The translations under genes were made by a program, and so were the position numbers. From JBHFEI01 sp041928815 (GTDB lineage Bacteria > Pseudomonadota > Alphaproteobacteria > Rhizobiales > Rhizobiaceae): a DNA stretch of 64,000 nt. How positions within the stretch are numbered: position 1 is the first letter of the stretch; every line of letters begins with the position of its first letter. A model generated the notes under the pieces. The model had not been told where the DNA came from, did no database searches, and saw only the letters and a list, made by a program, of their open reading frames with translations. Positions 34,267 to 42,644 of the stretch are shown here, one piece after another. The DNA is taken from assembly GCF_041928815.1 (NCBI RefSeq), contig NZ_JBHFEI010000015.1, positions 1 to 64,000 of the forward strand. The letters run 5' to 3'.

Positions 34267-34944
34267 TCAGCGGATGCGCTTGGCCGCCGGCTCCGGCGTC
34301 AGTTCGCCGGCAAGCCGCCGGTCGAGATAGTCCTCGCATTCCGCCATCAGCGGCTCGACCTGGGCGTTGAAGAAATGGTTGGCGCCGGGCACCGTGCGAT
34401 GGGTGATGAGGATGCCCTTCTGCGCCTTCAGCTTCTCGACCAGCCCGTTGACGTCCTTCTCCGGCGCCACCTTGTCGGCATCGCCGTTGATGATCAGGCC
34501 GGACGAGGGGCAGGGGGCGAGGAAGGAGAAATCGTAGATGTTCGGCTGCGGGGCGATCGAGATGAAGCCTTCGATCTCCGGCCGGCGCATCAGGAGCTGC
34601 ATGCCGATCCAGGCGCCGAAGGAGTAGCCGGCCACCCAGCAGCTCTTCGAATCGGGATGCAGGCTCTGCACCCAGTCGAGGGCGGAGGCCGCATCGGAAA
34701 GCTCGCCGGCGCCGTGGTCGAATTCGCCCTGGCTGCGGCCGATGCCGCGGAAATTGAAGCGCAGCGTGGTGAAGCCGCGCTTCTGGAACATGTAGAACAA
34801 CTGGTAGACGATCTGGTTGTTCATCGTTCCGCCGAATTGCGGATGGGGATGGAGGATGATCGCGATCGGCGCGCTCTTCTGCTTCGACGGCTGGTAGCGG
34901 CCTTCGATGCGGCCGGCAGGTCCGTTGAAAATGATTTCGGGCAT
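34267..34944 (-). CDS. alpha/beta hydrolase
   Basis: A 225-residue serine hydrolase-fold protein. Relatives are the YghX/YpfH-like dienelactone hydrolase group of unknown substrate. Motifs include 'ILHPHPQFGGTMNNQIV', 'NFRGIGRSQGEFDHG' and the nucleophile elbow 'VAGYSFGAWIG' (Ser near 110). Probable acid and His are in 'INGDADKVAP' and 'PGANHFFN'. No signal peptide. The ATG at 34944 gives MPEIIFNGPAG. It is followed by a strong terminator and is divergent from the desulfurase gene. Confidence 0.88.
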   Translation of the reverse strand: MPEIIFNGPAGRIEGRYQPSKQKSAPIAIILHPHPQFGGTMNNQIVYQLFYMFQKRGFTTLRFNFRGIGRSQGEFDHGAGELSDAASALDWVQSLHPDSKSCWVAGYSFGAWIGMQLLMRRPEIEGFISIAPQPNIYDFSFLAPCPSSGLIINGDADKVAPEKDVNGLVEKLKAQKGILITHRTVPGANHFFNAQVEPLMAECEDYLDRRLAGELTPEPAAKRIR

Positions 34945-35164
34945 TCGATCTCCGGGTGTGATTCTGGGTTCAAAACCGCATTCGGCCGCCGGCCTGTCTT
35001 GACGAAACGGGTCAGCTTTTCTAGAAGTCAGTTTAGAACCGTTCAAAAACTGGACACGGTCATTCCGCGATGTGCCCCGTCTTTACGGCAAGCGGCGCGG
35101 AACTTTCAAGGAAAATGCACGGCTGCGCGACCGTCGCGCGCGAAGGACCATGCGGGACACGGGA

Positions 35165-36334
35165 ATGGCCAATCGGCGCATCTACCTGGACTGGAATGCC
35201 ACGGCGCCGCTTCTGCCGGCGGCGCGGGAGGCTGTCCTTGCCGCGCTCGACCAGGGCGGCAACCCGTCCTCCGTGCACAGGGAGGGACGGGCGGCCCGCG
35301 CGCTGATCGAGAATGCCAGGCGCGACGTCGCGCTTCTGGCCGGCGCTGAGGCGGGCGACGTCGTCTTCACCAGCGGGGCGACCGAGGCGACGAGCCTCGC
35401 TCTGACGCCCGACTATCGCATGGGGCGCACGCCGCTCGCCATCGGCCATCTCTACGTCTCCGCGATCGAGCATCCGGCGGTGCGCGAAGGCGGGCGCTTT
35501 TCCGCCGGTCGCGTCAGCGAAATTCCGGTGACGCCGGCCGGCATCGTCGATCTCGACGCGCTTTCGGCCATGCTCGATGCCCATGATGCCGCGCTCGGCC
35601 TGCCGATGGTGGCGGTGATGCTGGCCAACAACGAGACCGGGATCGTCCAGCCCGTCGCCGAGGTCGCGGCGCGGGTCAAGACGCGGGGCGGCCTCCTCGT
35701 CGTCGACGCGGTGCAGGCGGCCGGACGGATGGCGCTGTCGGTCGGCGATCTCGGTGCCGATTTCCTGATCGTCTCGTCCCACAAGATCGGCGGCCCGAAG
35801 GGTGCCGGTGCGCTGATCGCCCGCGGTTCCGCCCTGATGCCCGCGCCTGTGATTCGCGGCGGCGGGCAGGAGCGGGGCCACCGCTCCGGCACGGAGAACG
35901 GTCCGGCGATCGCGGGGTTCGCGGCTGCGGCGCGTGCCTGCCGCGAGATGCTGGACCAGGGAGTGCCCGAGGCGGTGCGGGCGCTTCGCGACCGGCTCGA
36001 GGCGGGAATGCGTGCGATCGCTTCCGATGTGGTCTTCCATGGTGAGGGCGCCGAGCGCATCGGCAACACCTGCTTCTTCAGCCTGCCGGGACTGAAGGCA
36101 GAGACGGGGCAGATCGCCTTCGATCTCGAGGGGATCGCGCTCTCGGCCGGTTCCGCCTGCGCGTCCGGCAAGGTCGGGCGCAGCCATGTACTGACGGCGA
36201 TGGGCTGCGACCCGCGCCTCGGGGCGTTGCGGATCTCGCTCGGGCCCGCGACGCGCGCGGAGGACATCGACGGGGCGCTTTTGGCCTTTTCCCGGGTCGC
36301 GGCGCGGCGTCGGGCGGCGGAAATCGCGGCGTAA
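35165..36334 (+). CDS. cysteine desulfurase, NifS/IscS-like
   Basis: A 389-residue PLP enzyme that removes sulfur from cysteine for Fe-S clusters and other sulfur pathways. The PLP lysine is in 'VSSHKIGGPKGAGAL' and the active-site Cys is in 'SAGSACASGKVG', the loop typical of the IscS/NifS class rather than SufS. The ATG at 35165 (MANRRIYLDW) is likely; one at 35150 is possible. It precedes sufB by 143 bases and is probably the first gene of the Fe-S cluster, so the operon carries desulfurases of two different classes. Confidence 0.93.
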   Translation: MANRRIYLDWNATAPLLPAAREAVLAALDQGGNPSSVHREGRAARALIENARRDVALLAGAEAGDVVFTSGATEATSLALTPDYRMGRTPLAIGHLYVSAIEHPAVREGGRFSAGRVSEIPVTPAGIVDLDALSAMLDAHDAALGLPMVAVMLANNETGIVQPVAEVAARVKTRGGLLVVDAVQAAGRMALSVGDLGADFLIVSSHKIGGPKGAGALIARGSALMPAPVIRGGGQERGHRSGTENGPAIAGFAAAARACREMLDQGVPEAVRALRDRLEAGMRAIASDVVFHGEGAERIGNTCFFSLPGLKAETGQIAFDLEGIALSAGSACASGKVGRSHVLTAMGCDPRLGALRISLGPATRAEDIDGALLAFSRVAARRRAAEIAA

Positions 36335-36398
36335 GGCGGAAAGAATGGGGAGAGGACGGCGTTTTCGCTTGCAAGGCGTGTGAAAATGGCCTTCCAGC

Positions 36399-36414
36399 CA
36401 CTACATAGGCGGTG
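36399..36414 (+). promoter_or_regulatory. CACTACAT element upstream of sufB
   Basis: CACTACATAGGCGGTG, an imperfect inverted repeat, lies about 64 bases before the sufB ATG. A near copy is found upstream of sufA (42073-42088). The CTACAT part could be a -10 box, although the -35 region here is weak. The shared element suggests joint control of sufB and sufA. Confidence 0.4.
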
Positions 36415-36444
36415 CGACGATGCTATCCATCGCGCCGACAAGCT

Positions 36445-36461
36445 GCCGGCCTTGAACCGGC
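36445..36461 (+). ncRNA. sufB leader hairpin with CCTTGAA loop
   Basis: GCCGG, CCTTGAA, CCGGC: a 5-bp stem with a seven-base loop that ends 16 bases before the sufB ATG. The same loop sequence on a 6-bp stem of the same family occurs before sufA (42094-42112). The position just ahead of the ribosome-binding site suggests control of translation or mRNA stability. Described here from sequence only; it is not a known riboswitch that I recognise. Confidence 0.45.
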
Positions 36462-36477
36462 GAGATTGGAGAACGAC

Positions 36478-37947
36478 ATGGCTGCCGTGCAGGAAACAAT
36501 CGATCAGGTCGCCCTGATCGATGTGGACCAGTACAAATACGGTTTCGAGACCGTCATCGAGATGGACAAGGCGCCGAAAGGCCTGTCCGAGGAGATCATC
36601 CGCTTCATCTCGGCGAAGAAGAGCGAACCCGACTGGATGCTCGAATGGCGCCTGGACGCCTATCGCCGCTGGCTGACCATGGACGAGCCCCAATGGGCAC
36701 GCGTCGACTATCCGAAGATCGACTTCAACGACCTCCATTATTACGCGGCGCCGAAGAACCAGAGCGGGCCGAAGTCGATCGACGAGGTCGATCCGGAACT
36801 GCTGAAGGTTTATGAGAAGCTCGGCATTCCGCTGCGCGAGCAGGAAATCCTCGCCGGCGTCGAGAGGCCGCGCGTCGCCGTCGATGCCGTCTTCGATTCG
36901 GTGTCGGTCGTCACCACCTTCAAGGAGGAGCTGAAGAAGGCCGGCGTGATCTTCATGTCGATCTCTGAGGCGATCCGCGAGCATCCCGAACTGGTGCGCA
37001 AATATCTCGGCTCCGTGGTGCCGACGACCGACAATTACTATGCCACGCTGAATTCTGCGGTCTTCACCGACGGCTCCTTCGTCTACGTGCCGAAGGGCGT
37101 GCGCTGCCCGATGGAGCTTTCGACCTATTTCCGCATCAACGAGAAGAACACCGGCCAGTTCGAGCGCACGCTGATCGTAGCCGACGAGGGCGCCTACGTC
37201 TCCTATCTCGAGGGGTGCACGGCGCCGCAGCGCGACGAGAACCAGCTTCACGCCGCCGTCGTCGAGCTCGTCGCGCTGGACGAGGCCGAGATCAAGTATT
37301 CGACGGTGCAGAACTGGTATCCCGGCGACAAGCAGGGCAAGGGCGGCATCTACAACTTCGTCACCAAGCGCGGCGATTGCCGCGGACGGAACTCGAAGAT
37401 TTCGTGGACGCAGGTCGAGACCGGATCGGCGATCACCTGGAAATACCCGTCCTGCATCCTGCGCGGCGACGGCTCGCGCGGAGAATTCTACTCGATCGCG
37501 GTGTCGAACGGCTACCAGCAGATCGATTCGGGCACGAAGATGATCCATCTCGGCAAGAACACATCGAGCCGCATCATCTCCAAGGGCATTTCCGCCGGCT
37601 TCTCGTCGAACACCTATCGCGGCCAGGTCTCGGCCCACCGCAAGGCGGCGAATGCGCGCAACTTCACCCAGTGCGATTCGCTTCTGATCGGCGACACCTG
37701 CGGCGCGCACACGGTCCCCTATATCGAGGCGAAGAACGCCACCGCCCAGTTCGAGCACGAGGCGACCACCTCGAAGATCTCCGAAGACCAGCTCTTCTAC
37801 TGCCTGCAGCGTGGCATTCCAGAGGAGGCCGCGATCGCGCTGATCGTCAACGGCTTCGTCAAGGAGGTCATCCAGGAACTGCCGATGGAGTTCGCCGTCG
37901 AGGCGCAGAAGCTGATCGGAATTTCGCTGGAGGGTTCCGTCGGCTGA
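36478..37947 (+). CDS. sufB: Fe-S cluster assembly scaffold SufB
   Basis: Central scaffold of the SUF system. With SufC and SufD it forms the SufBC2D complex that builds new Fe-S clusters. The product is 489 residues, the usual length. Conserved regions include 'VPTTDNYYATLNSAVFTDGSFVYVP', 'SYLEGCTAP' with a probable sulfur-accepting Cys, 'GDCRG' and 'IGDTCGAHTVPYIEAKN'. The ATG at 36478 follows GGAGA. The stop overlaps the next start by one base (TGATG). Confidence 0.96.
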   Translation: MAAVQETIDQVALIDVDQYKYGFETVIEMDKAPKGLSEEIIRFISAKKSEPDWMLEWRLDAYRRWLTMDEPQWARVDYPKIDFNDLHYYAAPKNQSGPKSIDEVDPELLKVYEKLGIPLREQEILAGVERPRVAVDAVFDSVSVVTTFKEELKKAGVIFMSISEAIREHPELVRKYLGSVVPTTDNYYATLNSAVFTDGSFVYVPKGVRCPMELSTYFRINEKNTGQFERTLIVADEGAYVSYLEGCTAPQRDENQLHAAVVELVALDEAEIKYSTVQNWYPGDKQGKGGIYNFVTKRGDCRGRNSKISWTQVETGSAITWKYPSCILRGDGSRGEFYSIAVSNGYQQIDSGTKMIHLGKNTSSRIISKGISAGFSSNTYRGQVSAHRKAANARNFTQCDSLLIGDTCGAHTVPYIEAKNATAQFEHEATTSKISEDQLFYCLQRGIPEEAAIALIVNGFVKEVIQELPMEFAVEAQKLIGISLEGSVG

Positions 37948-38345
37948 TGGACGAAAATTATCCTTTAGTTGTAACCGTCTGGCAGTTCGATCGCGACGTG
38001 CCTGTGCCGGACGACTATAGGGAGAATTTTGATATCGTTGAATGCCGTATGAGAGCGCAGATTCTATCGAATCAAGTTCGAGAATTAGTGGAAGATAACG
38101 ATCAAAAAATTGAGGTCTCCCTCACCGAAAATATAGTTGAACTGAAAAGCGAAAGCGGCAGCAGTCTCGATATCGTATGCTACGGACCTAATGTGTTCGA
38201 TTTGACGTGGTGGCCTAGTCCTATGGAGCTGGAAAGTCGAGGAAAGCTCGGTTTTGAAACTGCTTCGAAACTCGAAATCGAGATTATGAGAATGCTGACG
38301 TATCGCTATGTCACAATCGGAAGCTTGAGAGAACAAGATGCTTGA
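37947..38345 (+). CDS. orphan AT-rich gene wedged between sufB and sufC
   Basis: A 132-residue soluble acidic protein of no family I recognise. It starts at 37947, sharing one base with the sufB stop (TGATG), and its TGA at 38343-38345 overlaps the sufC ATG at 38338 by eight bases. It therefore occupies the whole sufB-sufC gap. GC content counted over 37981-38340 is about 46 percent, well below that of its neighbours, and codon use is correspondingly AT-biased. There is no signal peptide; the fold looks mixed alpha/beta with a Trp-rich segment ('LTWWPSP') and a C-terminal helix. It is probably a horizontally acquired insertion and may be coexpressed with sufBC. Confidence 0.75.
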   Translation: MDENYPLVVTVWQFDRDVPVPDDYRENFDIVECRMRAQILSNQVRELVEDNDQKIEVSLTENIVELKSESGSSLDIVCYGPNVFDLTWWPSPMELESRGKLGFETASKLEIEIMRMLTYRYVTIGSLREQDA

Positions 38346-39093
38346 AATCAAGAACCTTCACGCCCGTATCGCCGAAGACGGCACCGAGATCATCCGCGGC
38401 CTGAACCTGACGGTGAAGGCCGGCGAGGTCGCGGCGATCATGGGCCCCAACGGCTCCGGCAAGTCGACGCTCTCCTACATCCTTTCGGGCCGCGAGGACT
38501 ACGAGGTCACCGAGGGCGACATCCTCTACAATGGCGAGAGCATCCTCGAACTCGACCCGTCCGAACGCGCCGCCAAGGGCATCTTCCTCGCCTTCCAGTA
38601 TCCGGTCGAAATCCCCGGCGTCGCGACGATGCAGTTCCTGAAGGTCGCGCTGAACGAGCAGCGGAAATACCGCGGCGAACCGGAGCTTTCGACGCCGGAC
38701 TTTATCCGCCGCGTCAAGGAAGCCTCCGCGAAACTCCAGATCAATCCCGACATGCTGAAGCGACCGTTGAACGTCGGCTTCTCCGGCGGCGAAAAGAAAC
38801 GCGCCGAGATCCTGCAGATGGCGCTCCTGGAGCCGAAGCTGTGCATCCTCGACGAGACCGATTCGGGTCTCGACATCGATGCGCTGAAGATCGTCGCCGA
38901 CGGCGTCAACGCGCTGCGCTCGCCGGAGCGCGCCGTCATCGTCATCACCCACTACCAGCGCCTGCTCGATTATATCGTGCCGGACACGGTGCATGTCCTC
39001 TACAAGGGCCAGGTGATCAAGTCCGGCGACAAGACGCTGGCGCATGAACTCGAGGCCAACGGCTACGCCGACATCGTCGGCGCGGCGGCCTGA
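38338..39093 (+). CDS. sufC: SUF system ATPase SufC
   Basis: ABC-type ATPase of the SufBC2D scaffold, 251 residues. Walker A is 'GPNGSGKST' (about residue 35), the signature is 'GFSGGEKKRAEIL', Walker B is 'CILDETDSGLDID', and the switch His is in 'VITHYQR'. The ATG lies inside the last codons of the orphan gene, with GAGAG upstream as its ribosome-binding site. In relatives sufC follows sufB directly. Confidence 0.96.
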   Translation: MLEIKNLHARIAEDGTEIIRGLNLTVKAGEVAAIMGPNGSGKSTLSYILSGREDYEVTEGDILYNGESILELDPSERAAKGIFLAFQYPVEIPGVATMQFLKVALNEQRKYRGEPELSTPDFIRRVKEASAKLQINPDMLKRPLNVGFSGGEKKRAEILQMALLEPKLCILDETDSGLDIDALKIVADGVNALRSPERAVIVITHYQRLLDYIVPDTVHVLYKGQVIKSGDKTLAHELEANGYADIVGAAA

Positions 39094-39104
39094 GGAGGCA
39101 CGGC

Positions 39105-40379
39105 ATGACTATCGAAACGGGCATCCGGATGACGGCCGCCGAAACGGCGCTGGTCGACGCCTATGTCGCCCAGGCCGGCGACCTGCCGGGCGACGGCGCG
39201 GTCGTGACCGCCCGCGACACGCTCCTCGACGACCTGAAGACCGCCGGCCTGCCGACGCGCCGCGTCGAGGCCTGGCACTATACCGACCTGCGCACGCTGC
39301 TGCGCGCCGTTCCGGCCTTCGATCCGGCCGCCTTCGTCGGCAGGATCGAGCCGCTCGTCGACGGGGCGTTGGTGATGACGCTGCGCAACGGTGTCTCCTC
39401 TTCCGTCGATCTGCCGGAGACGATCGCCGTCAAGGCCTATCGGGAAAGCCTGACCGACGGCACGGCCGCCGCCGATCTGATCGAGCGCGGCGGCGACGAT
39501 GCGATCGGCCGGATCAACGGTGCCTTCGTCCGCGACGGCTACGAGATCGAGATCGCCGACAAGGCCGACATCGACGCGGTTCTGGAACTCCAGGTCGTGC
39601 AGAGCAGCGGCCAGAGCCATGTCCGCCTGCCGGTGACCTTCGGAGCGGGCGCGAAGGCGACGGTGGTCGAGCGCCACGTCTCGACCTCGGCGGATGCGAG
39701 CTTCGTCACCTGCGTCAGCGACCTGATCCTCGACGAGGACGCCGACGTCACCTGGATCATCCTGCAGCAGCAGGGGGCCGCCGACACCCATCTTGGCCAG
39801 ATCAACTTCGATCTTGCGGAAAATGCGCGGCTGAAGCTCTACGTCGTCAATGCCGGCGGCAGGCTGGTGCGCCAGGAGGTGCATGGCGTGACGAGCGGCG
39901 AGGGCGCCCATCTCGACCTGCGCGGCATCAATCTTCTCGGCGGCGACACGCATACCGACGTCACTTTCACGCTCGGCCATGACGTGCCGAACACGACCTC
40001 GTCGGAGATCATCCGCAACGTCGTCTTCGACCGGGCAAAGGGCGTCTTCCAGGGCCAGATCCGCGTCGCCAAGGATGCGCAGAAGACCGATGCGAAGATG
40101 GCGTGCAACACGCTGCTCCTGTCAGACGACGCGGATTTCTCCGCGAAGCCGGAACTGGAGATCTTCGCCGACGACGTCCAGTGCGGCCACGGCGCGACCG
40201 TGATCGACATCAACCCCACGCATCTCTACTATCTGCGCGCCCGCGGCATTCCGGAAGGCCGGGCGCGCGCCATGCTCGTCAACGCCTTCGTCGACGAGAT
40301 CGTCGAGGAACTGGAGCATGAGGCGCTGGTCGAGGTGCTGGAAGGCATCATCGCCGACTGGCTGGAGGCGCATGCATGA
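39105..40379 (+). CDS. sufD: Fe-S cluster assembly protein SufD
   Basis: Paralogue of SufB and third component of the SufBC2D complex, 424 residues. The N-terminal helical part contains 'RRVEAWHYTDLRTLLRAVP', and the beta-helix core ends in the well conserved 'IFADDVQCGHGATV' and 'YLRARGIPEGRARAMLVNAF'. The ATG at 39105 is 12 bases after the sufC stop, with GAGGA upstream. It is part of the suf operon. Confidence 0.95.
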   Translation: MTIETGIRMTAAETALVDAYVAQAGDLPGDGAVVTARDTLLDDLKTAGLPTRRVEAWHYTDLRTLLRAVPAFDPAAFVGRIEPLVDGALVMTLRNGVSSSVDLPETIAVKAYRESLTDGTAAADLIERGGDDAIGRINGAFVRDGYEIEIADKADIDAVLELQVVQSSGQSHVRLPVTFGAGAKATVVERHVSTSADASFVTCVSDLILDEDADVTWIILQQQGAADTHLGQINFDLAENARLKLYVVNAGGRLVRQEVHGVTSGEGAHLDLRGINLLGGDTHTDVTFTLGHDVPNTTSSEIIRNVVFDRAKGVFQGQIRVAKDAQKTDAKMACNTLLLSDDADFSAKPELEIFADDVQCGHGATVIDINPTHLYYLRARGIPEGRARAMLVNAFVDEIVEELEHEALVEVLEGIIADWLEAHA

Positions 40380-40391
40380 GGCAGGACCAGG

Positions 40392-41633
40392 ATGGATAGC
40401 ACCGCGCCGACCCCCGCCTACGATGTCGAGGCGATCCGCAGGGATTTCCCGATCCTGTCGCGCAGCGTCTACGGCAAGCCGCTCGTCTATCTCGACAACG
40501 GTGCCTCGGCGCAGAAGCCGCAATCGGTGATCAACGCGATCTCGTCGGCCTATTCGAACGAATATGCCAATGTCCATCGCGGCCTGCACTTCCTCTCCAA
40601 TGCGGCGACGGATGCCTACGAGGCGGCGCGGGAAAAGGTCCGGCGCTTCCTCAACGCGTCCTCCGTCGACGAGATCGTCTTCACCAAGTCCTCGACCGAG
40701 GCGATCAACACGGTCGCCTATGGTTATGGCATGCCGGCGATCGGCGCCGGCGACGAGATCGTCCTCTCGATCATGGAGCACCACTCCAACATCGTGCCCT
40801 GGCATTTCATCCGGGAGCGGCAGGGGGCGAGGCTCGTCTGGGTCCCCGTCGACGACGAGGGCGCGCTCCATGTCGAGGATTTTGCCGCGAGGCTGACCGA
40901 CCGGACCAAGCTCGTCGCCATCACCCACATGTCGAACGCGCTCGGCACCATCGTTAACGTCAAGGAGATCTGCCGCATCGCCCATGAACGCGGCATCCCG
41001 GTTCTGATCGACGGCAGCCAGGGCGCCGTTCACCTGCCGGTCGACGTCCGCGACATCGATTGCGACTGGTATGTGATGACCGGGCACAAGCTCTACGGCC
41101 CGTCCGGCATCGGCGTTCTCTACGGCAAGGCAGAGCGGCTGAAGGAGATGCGGCCCTTCATGGGCGGCGGCGAGATGATCGTCGACGTGTCGGAGGACGC
41201 CGTCACCTATAACGATCCGCCGCACCGCTTCGAGGCCGGCACGCCGCCGATCGTCCAGGCGATCGGGCTCGGCCATGCTCTCGACTATATCGAAGGGATC
41301 GGGCGTGCCGCGATCGCCGCGCACGAGGCCGACCTTGCCGCCTATGCCACGGAGAAACTGCGGGCGATCAATGCGTTGCGTATCATCGGCAACGCGCCGG
41401 GCAAGGGAGCGATCGTCTCGTTCGAGCTCGAAGGCATCCACGCCCATGACGTCTCGATGGTCATCGACCGCGCCGGCGTCGCCGTGCGTGCCGGCACGCA
41501 TTGCGCCCAGCCGCTGCTGAAGCGCTTCGGCGTCACCTCCACCTGCCGCGCCTCCTTCGGCCTCTACAACACCCGCGCCGAAATCGATATCCTTGCCGAC
41601 GCGCTGAACCAGGCGCGCGCCTTCTTTTCCTGA
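40392..41633 (+). CDS. sufS: cysteine desulfurase SufS
   Basis: Group II cysteine desulfurase and sulfur donor for the SUF scaffold, 413 residues. It begins with 'IRRDFPILSRSVYGKPLVYLDNGA', has the PLP lysine in 'TGHKLYGPSGIG' and the active Cys in 'RAGTHCAQPLL' within the short SufS-type loop. It usually needs a sulfur-shuttling partner (SufE). No sufE gene is in view, although the NifU-like scaffold gene is further right. It starts 12 bases after sufD. Confidence 0.95.
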   Translation: MDSTAPTPAYDVEAIRRDFPILSRSVYGKPLVYLDNGASAQKPQSVINAISSAYSNEYANVHRGLHFLSNAATDAYEAAREKVRRFLNASSVDEIVFTKSSTEAINTVAYGYGMPAIGAGDEIVLSIMEHHSNIVPWHFIRERQGARLVWVPVDDEGALHVEDFAARLTDRTKLVAITHMSNALGTIVNVKEICRIAHERGIPVLIDGSQGAVHLPVDVRDIDCDWYVMTGHKLYGPSGIGVLYGKAERLKEMRPFMGGGEMIVDVSEDAVTYNDPPHRFEAGTPPIVQAIGLGHALDYIEGIGRAAIAAHEADLAAYATEKLRAINALRIIGNAPGKGAIVSFELEGIHAHDVSMVIDRAGVAVRAGTHCAQPLLKRFGVTSTCRASFGLYNTRAEIDILADALNQARAFFS

Positions 41634-41646
41634 GAGGAGACGCCTC

Positions 41647-42024
41647 ATGTCCACCGATGCCGCCGAAGAGGTGGATGTCCGCGAGGGCATCATCCATTCC
41701 GCCATTCCCGCCGACGAACTGGCACGGCTCAGCGACGACATCATCGCCGCGCTGAAGACGGTCTACGATCCGGAGATCCCGGCCGACATCTTCGAACTCG
41801 GGCTGATCTACAAGATCGACGTCGAGGACGACCGCATGGTGAAGATCGCCATGACGCTGACGGCGCCCGGCTGCCCGGTCGCGGGCGAGATGCCCGGCTG
41901 GGTGGAAAATGCCGTCGGCGCTGTCGAGGGCGTCTCCGGCGTCGAGGTGTCGATGACCTTCGATCCGCCATGGACGCCGGATCGCATGTCGGAGGAGGCG
42001 AAGGTCGCCGTCGGCTGGTACTGA
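41647..42024 (+). CDS. sufT: SufT-type DUF59 protein (MIP18 family)
   Basis: A 125-residue protein with the DUF59/MIP18 domain ('LKTVYDPEIPADIFELGLIYKIDV', then 'MTLTAPGCPVAGEMPGWV' with the conserved Cys). SufT-like proteins aid maturation of Fe-S proteins. Its position between sufS and sufA is standard in rhizobial suf operons. It starts 13 bases after sufS, with GAGAGGA upstream. Confidence 0.93.
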   Translation: MSTDAAEEVDVREGIIHSAIPADELARLSDDIIAALKTVYDPEIPADIFELGLIYKIDVEDDRMVKIAMTLTAPGCPVAGEMPGWVENAVGAVEGVSGVEVSMTFDPPWTPDRMSEEAKVAVGWY

Positions 42025-42072
42025 ACCGCGAGATCTCGGGGCCTTGCGGCAGTTGATCGCCTGCGCGCAAAG

Positions 42073-42088
42073 CACTACATTCGGAGTG
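42073..42088 (+). promoter_or_regulatory. CACTACAT element and likely promoter upstream of sufA
   Basis: CACTACATTCGGAGTG is close to the element before sufB and forms an inverted repeat (CACT...AGTG). A TTGATC lies 16 bases before CTACAT, giving a plausible sigma-70 promoter. sufA may thus have its own start as well as operon readthrough. Confidence 0.45.
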
Positions 42089-42093
42089 TGGGC

Positions 42094-42112
42094 GCCGGGC
42101 CTTGAACCCGGC
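42094..42112 (+). ncRNA. sufA leader hairpin with CCTTGAA loop
   Basis: GCCGGG, CCTTGAA, CCCGGC: a perfect 6-bp stem with the same seven-base loop as the sufB leader hairpin. It ends 20 bases before the sufA ATG. If transcription starts just after the CTACAT at 42075-42080, the hairpin sits almost at the 5' end of the mRNA. Confidence 0.5.
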
Positions 42113-42132
42113 AGCATCCAGGAGAAGCGGAT

Positions 42133-42531
42133 ATGGGTTTTGCAGTGATGTCGCTGACCGACGCGGCCGCCGGCCGGGTCAAGGCCATCGTCGAGAATGC
42201 GGGAGAGGCGGCGCGGGGCATCCGCGTCTCGATCAAGAAGGGCGGCTGCGCCGGCATGGAATATGCCGTCGACCTCGTCACCGATGCCAATGTGAACGCC
42301 AGGGACGACCTGGTCGAGCATGCGGGCGCGAAGGTCTGGGTGGCGCCGGAGGCCGTGCTCTACCTGCTCGGCACGCGGATGGACTTCGAGGCGACGCGCC
42401 TGCGCTCGGGCTTCACCTTCACCAATCCGAACCAGACATCCGCCTGCGGTTGCGGCGAATCGGTCGAACTGAAGCCCGCCGATCTTGCGGCGCTCGCCGC
42501 CCGCGGCGATGCGGTGGTGCGCGCGGGCTGA
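42133..42531 (+). CDS. sufA: A-type Fe-S carrier SufA
   Basis: A 132-residue A-type carrier that passes assembled clusters to target proteins. The three cluster-binding Cys are present: one in 'KKGGCAGMEY' and two in 'SACGCGES'. The C-terminus after the CxC motif is longer than in E. coli (about 25 more residues, Ala-rich). The ATG at 42133 has AGGAGAAG upstream; an ATG at 42148 is also possible. It closes the suf operon. Confidence 0.94.
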   Translation: MGFAVMSLTDAAAGRVKAIVENAGEAARGIRVSIKKGGCAGMEYAVDLVTDANVNARDDLVEHAGAKVWVAPEAVLYLLGTRMDFEATRLRSGFTFTNPNQTSACGCGESVELKPADLAALAARGDAVVRAG

Positions 42532-42644
42532 TCCGCCTGAGGCGCGGGCGAGCCGGCCGGCGGTCTTCGGGCGGGATCCGTCGAAAGTGAAGTCCCGCCG
42601 GTCCTGCGGCGGTTGGGGGAAGCGCCAGAACCGGGCCCGTCGTC

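Noticed and set aside
42097..42112. The CCTTGAA hairpin as a tRNA T-arm
   Set aside because: It looks superficially like a T-arm, but there is no cloverleaf around it, and the same hairpin recurs before another suf gene.
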